Below, piece by piece: positions 21,178-23,532 of a DNA stretch of 23,532 nt; position 1 is the stretch's first letter; each line of letters opens with the position of its first letter. The stretch covers positions 1 through 23,532 of the forward strand of contig CAMVBL010000012.1 of assembly GCA_947165725.1 (NCBI GenBank). The letters run 5' to 3'. The notes beneath the pieces are model-generated. The model saw only the letters and a program-made list of their open reading frames with translations, was not told the DNA's origin and did no database searches. The translations under genes and the position numbers were made by a program. This stretch comes from an uncultured Caryophanales bacterium. Lineage in GTDB: Bacteria; Bacillota_I; Bacilli_A; RFN20; CAG-826.

Positions 21178-21997
21178 TCTCATTTTAGCGGTCAACGGAA
21201 CTTTAATGCGCGGCTTAGAACTTGAGAACAACCTCAAAGAAGTCGGAGCGTTTTTTATTAAAGAAAGCAAAACTGAAAAAGCTTACCGCTTATATAGTAT
21301 TAACGATAAATATCCCGCGATGATTAGAGTCGATAATGGTGGTAACACTGTTGGTGTTGAACTCTACGCTATTAGTGATGAAGGAGTAAAACAAGTCCTA
21401 TCTAAAGAACCACCAGGCTTAACTATTAAAGAAATCACTTTAATTGATGGAGCATCTGTTCTCGGTGTCGTAGGAGAAGATGATATAATCAAAGGACAAA
21501 AAGAAATCACCTCTTATGGAGGTTGGAGAAATTATATTGCTAAAAGGGAGAACAATATGAAAAAGTTATTTATCTATTACTCACACACTGGTCGTGGTGA
21601 TATTGTTGCTCAAAAAATGCAAGAAAAAGGCTATGATATTTGCAAAGTTGAAACAGTGAAGAGTTTACCTAAATCATTCTTTTGGGGCATGATGGTTGGT
21701 GGCTTCCAAGCGGGAGCCAAAAAGAAAGCCGCTCTTAAAGAATTTGACCAAGATATTTCCAACTATGAAGAAATCGTTATTGGCTCACCAATTTGGAATG
21801 GAGCATTTACTCCTGCCATCAACAGTGTTTTAAGTCTTTTAGATTTATCTAATAAGAAATTATCTTTTGTCTTCTATTCTGGTAGTGGCGAAGGCAAAAA
21901 AGCTGTTAAGCGCATTAATAAAGAATATCCAAACACGCCATATATTTTCCTTAAGGATCCAAAGAAATATCCTGAAGAACTTAGTAAACTAGATTAA
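21164..21997 (+). CDS. GGCT-like/flavodoxin fusion protein
   Basis: The 277-residue frame has two domains. Residues 1-125 resemble the GGCT-like domain of allophanate hydrolase C-termini: LAVNGTLMRGLELENNL, AYRLYSINDKYPAMIRV, and SYGGWRNYI at the end. Residues 132-277 are a short flavodoxin: MKKLFIYYSHTGRGDIV (FMN phosphate loop) and GSPIWNGAFTPAI. M132 (ATG at 21557) is preceded by AAGGGAG at about 21544-21550, a proper ribosome site inside the frame. So a free flavodoxin may also be made. The flavodoxin would carry electrons; the role of the first domain is not known. The gene overlaps thrE and lies 2 nt before the DUF3810 gene. Confidence 0.82.
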   Translation: MKQNNLILAVNGTLMRGLELENNLKEVGAFFIKESKTEKAYRLYSINDKYPAMIRVDNGGNTVGVELYAISDEGVKQVLSKEPPGLTIKEITLIDGASVLGVVGEDDIIKGQKEITSYGGWRNYIAKRENNMKKLFIYYSHTGRGDIVAQKMQEKGYDICKVETVKSLPKSFFWGMMVGGFQAGAKKKAALKEFDQDISNYEEIVIGSPIWNGAFTPAINSVLSLLDLSNKKLSFVFYSGSGEGKKAVKRINKEYPNTPYIFLKDPKKYPEELSKLD

Positions 21998-21999
21998 CA

Positions 22000-23121
22000 A
22001 TGAAAAGATTCCTTTCGATCATCATCAAGGCTTTAGTAATAATCGTTTTAGTTTTAACGATTGTTTTAATCGCGGTTATTAAAAAGAACCCAGAAGCAGC
22101 TGAAGCAATGACAAGAGGATTCTCTAGAGGCTATATTCAAGTTACTAGTTTTATAAGTGGATTAGTCCCATTTGTGTCTTTAACCGAACTAGTTGTTATT
22201 GCCATTGCGATAGTGAGCATCGTTCTTATCGTTTTAGTCATTAGGGATTTAGTGAAAATCCGTCCTTTAAAGGCAATTAGTAAATTTCTTACTATTCCAA
22301 TTATGGTTTTAACTGTGATTGCAATGTATTCCTTATCTTGTCAAATGGCTTATAACCGTAAAGAGATGCCTCTTCCATATTATGAAGGTGATGTGGAAAG
22401 AACCGAATATGTCGATATCTATAACTTCTTCGCTGATGATGTTAATCTCTGCGCTAGTAAGTTAGAATTCACTGAAGAAGGCGATGTCAAAGGCTATGAC
22501 TTAAATGAAGCCACTAAGTTAGTAAAAGAATCTTATAAAATCGTAACTGATAGTTATTTCTCTAACTATTTTGGTGCGGTTAAACCTATGATGTCTTCTT
22601 TTATCTACCGTGAATTCCAAATCACTGGTGTTTCATTTAATGCTCTAGGTGAGGCTAACATCAATGTGCTTAACACTAAAGTTAATCTTCCATTTACCAT
22701 CGCTCATGAGCTTGCTCACACTAAAGGAGTGATGCGAGAAGATGATGCTAACAAACTAGCGTTCTACGTCTGCTTAAATAGTGAGAGTCCATATCTAAGA
22801 TATAGTGCTTACACCAGTTATTTCTATCAAATGAAATCAATGGCGAGTGGCTCTTATCTCGCTGAAAGTGAAAGAGAAGGCTTACATCCATTAGATCCCG
22901 CTTTTAATAAAACTCAAAGCTATGTCTATAACTTCTGGAAGAAGCATAATTTACTAGAGGATATCGGTGAATGGTTTAATAATCTATACATCAAATCCAG
23001 TGGTGTTAAAGAAGGCACTAGTTCCTATAATGGTGGCACCCAATCTGAATTTGATCCAACCACAAATAAATTACATCCATCCCTTTATCAAAAACTCTTT
23101 TTCGAAAAATACTATCGATAA
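22000..23121 (+). CDS. DUF3810 membrane metalloprotease-like protein
   Basis: The 373-residue protein has an N-terminal helix and two more (residues about 55-85 and 95-115), followed by a soluble part. HELAHTKGVMREDDAN begins at H236: H236, E237 and H240 form an HExxH zinc site, and the REDDAN part matches DUF3810. Most likely a membrane-anchored zinc peptidase whose active domain faces outward, substrate unknown. It starts 2 nt after the fusion gene, with no separate ribosome site beyond that gene's last codons, and closes the thrE operon. Confidence 0.85.
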   Translation: MKRFLSIIIKALVIIVLVLTIVLIAVIKKNPEAAEAMTRGFSRGYIQVTSFISGLVPFVSLTELVVIAIAIVSIVLIVLVIRDLVKIRPLKAISKFLTIPIMVLTVIAMYSLSCQMAYNRKEMPLPYYEGDVERTEYVDIYNFFADDVNLCASKLEFTEEGDVKGYDLNEATKLVKESYKIVTDSYFSNYFGAVKPMMSSFIYREFQITGVSFNALGEANINVLNTKVNLPFTIAHELAHTKGVMREDDANKLAFYVCLNSESPYLRYSAYTSYFYQMKSMASGSYLAESEREGLHPLDPAFNKTQSYVYNFWKKHNLLEDIGEWFNNLYIKSSGVKEGTSSYNGGTQSEFDPTTNKLHPSLYQKLFFEKYYR

Positions 23122-23169
23122 AGTTGCATATAATTAGTAATTTATTTTAATTAAAGTTAAAATATCAAC

Positions 23170-23532
23170 ATGAATAAAGAACCATTGAGTATCAAGAATC
23201 AAGATTTTACCGGTGAAAGAGCCTTATTCAATACCCATAATGCGGTTATTGAAAGTTGCTTATTTCACGATGGAGAATCTCCTTTAAAAGAGAGTTCTGA
23301 TTTAAAACTAAATAACGTTACTTTTCAGTGGAAGTATCCTTTATGGTACACCACAAATGTGGAAGTCACTAATTCTACACTCCTAGAAACGGCGAGAAGT
23401 GGAATTTGGTATACTAACCACCTTTTGATGGAAAAGTGTCTTATTTCGGCTCCTAAGACCTTTAGAAGGGCGAATGATATCACACTCATCGACTGTGAAC
23501 TACCAAACGCTAGTGAAACTTTGTGGAAATGC
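23170..23532 (+). CDS. DUF3737 family protein, 3' end outside window
   Basis: The frame is open from ATG 23170 to the window end (121 codons). It matches DUF3737: DFTGERALF, then FHDGESPLKESSDL, FQWKYPLWYT, ARSGIWYTNH, APKTFRRAND and NASETLWKC. The repeated short strands suggest a right-handed beta-helix. The function is unknown; members are cytoplasmic and widespread in gut Bacillota. No Shine-Dalgarno sequence is seen; a TAAAAT box (about 23158-23163) ends 6 nt before ATG. Confidence 0.88.
   Translation, partial: MNKEPLSIKNQDFTGERALFNTHNAVIESCLFHDGESPLKESSDLKLNNVTFQWKYPLWYTTNVEVTNSTLLETARSGIWYTNHLLMEKCLISAPKTFRRANDITLIDCELPNASETLWKC

Overview
The window comes from an AT-rich, low-GC bacterium of the Bacillota/Mycoplasmatota type that uses the standard genetic code (TGA ends rsmE and the gene after it). 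The rsmE-mtaB-rpsU order is the one known from Bacilli. Serine-rich lipoproteins, hotdog thioesterases and small ABC exporters next to AbrB regulators suggest a host-associated, possibly gut, uncultured Bacilli-like lineage. Species cannot be assigned from the sequence alone.

Layout. (1) 1-930: the 5' part of a minus-strand CotH-like lipoprotein gene lies just behind an elongator tRNA-Met gene with a clear promoter and terminator. (2) 1127-5751: a translation and RNA-modification block: zinc-ribbon membrane protein, rsmE, an unknown gene and mtaB (overlapping stops and starts), then rpmF, deoC, rpsU and an odd initiator tRNA. (3) 5757-7021: a degraded IS3-family element with a frame break, followed by IS-end-like repeats. 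(4) 7066-8408: a fluoride riboswitch with a terminator switch in front of a cation/proton antiporter. (5) 8409-10941: accessory DNA with IS-end-like repeat arrays, a large unknown membrane protein and a small SHOCT-like protein. (6) 10942-12675: an AbrB-ABC ATPase-ABC permease operon. (7) 12805-14847: a tocopherol-cyclase-like protein convergent with a DUF349 protein. (8) 15033-17215: a ZIP metal transporter with a metalloregulator-like operator, then an MmcQ/YjbR-EVE fusion and a small GNAT protein. (9) 17205-18911: a lipoprotein resembling peptidylarginine deiminase of the PPAD type, with an Ig-like tail. (10) 19066-23532: thioesterase, small membrane protein, ThrE exporter, a GGCT-like/flavodoxin fusion, a DUF3810 metalloprotease-like protein and the start of a DUF3737 protein.

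Most notable observations: the fluoride riboswitch-antiporter pair; the PPAD-like deiminase with its catalytic residues in place; the MmcQ-EVE fusion; an initiator tRNA with C33 and an extra T-stem base; a 15-nt perfect complementarity between the cotH-like start codon region and the anticodon arm of the neighbouring tRNA-Met; several genes whose -10 box sits 6-10 nt before ATG with no Shine-Dalgarno sequence (probable leaderless mRNAs); a GGCT/flavodoxin fusion with an internal ribosome binding site; and families of dispersed short repeats in the accessory region.
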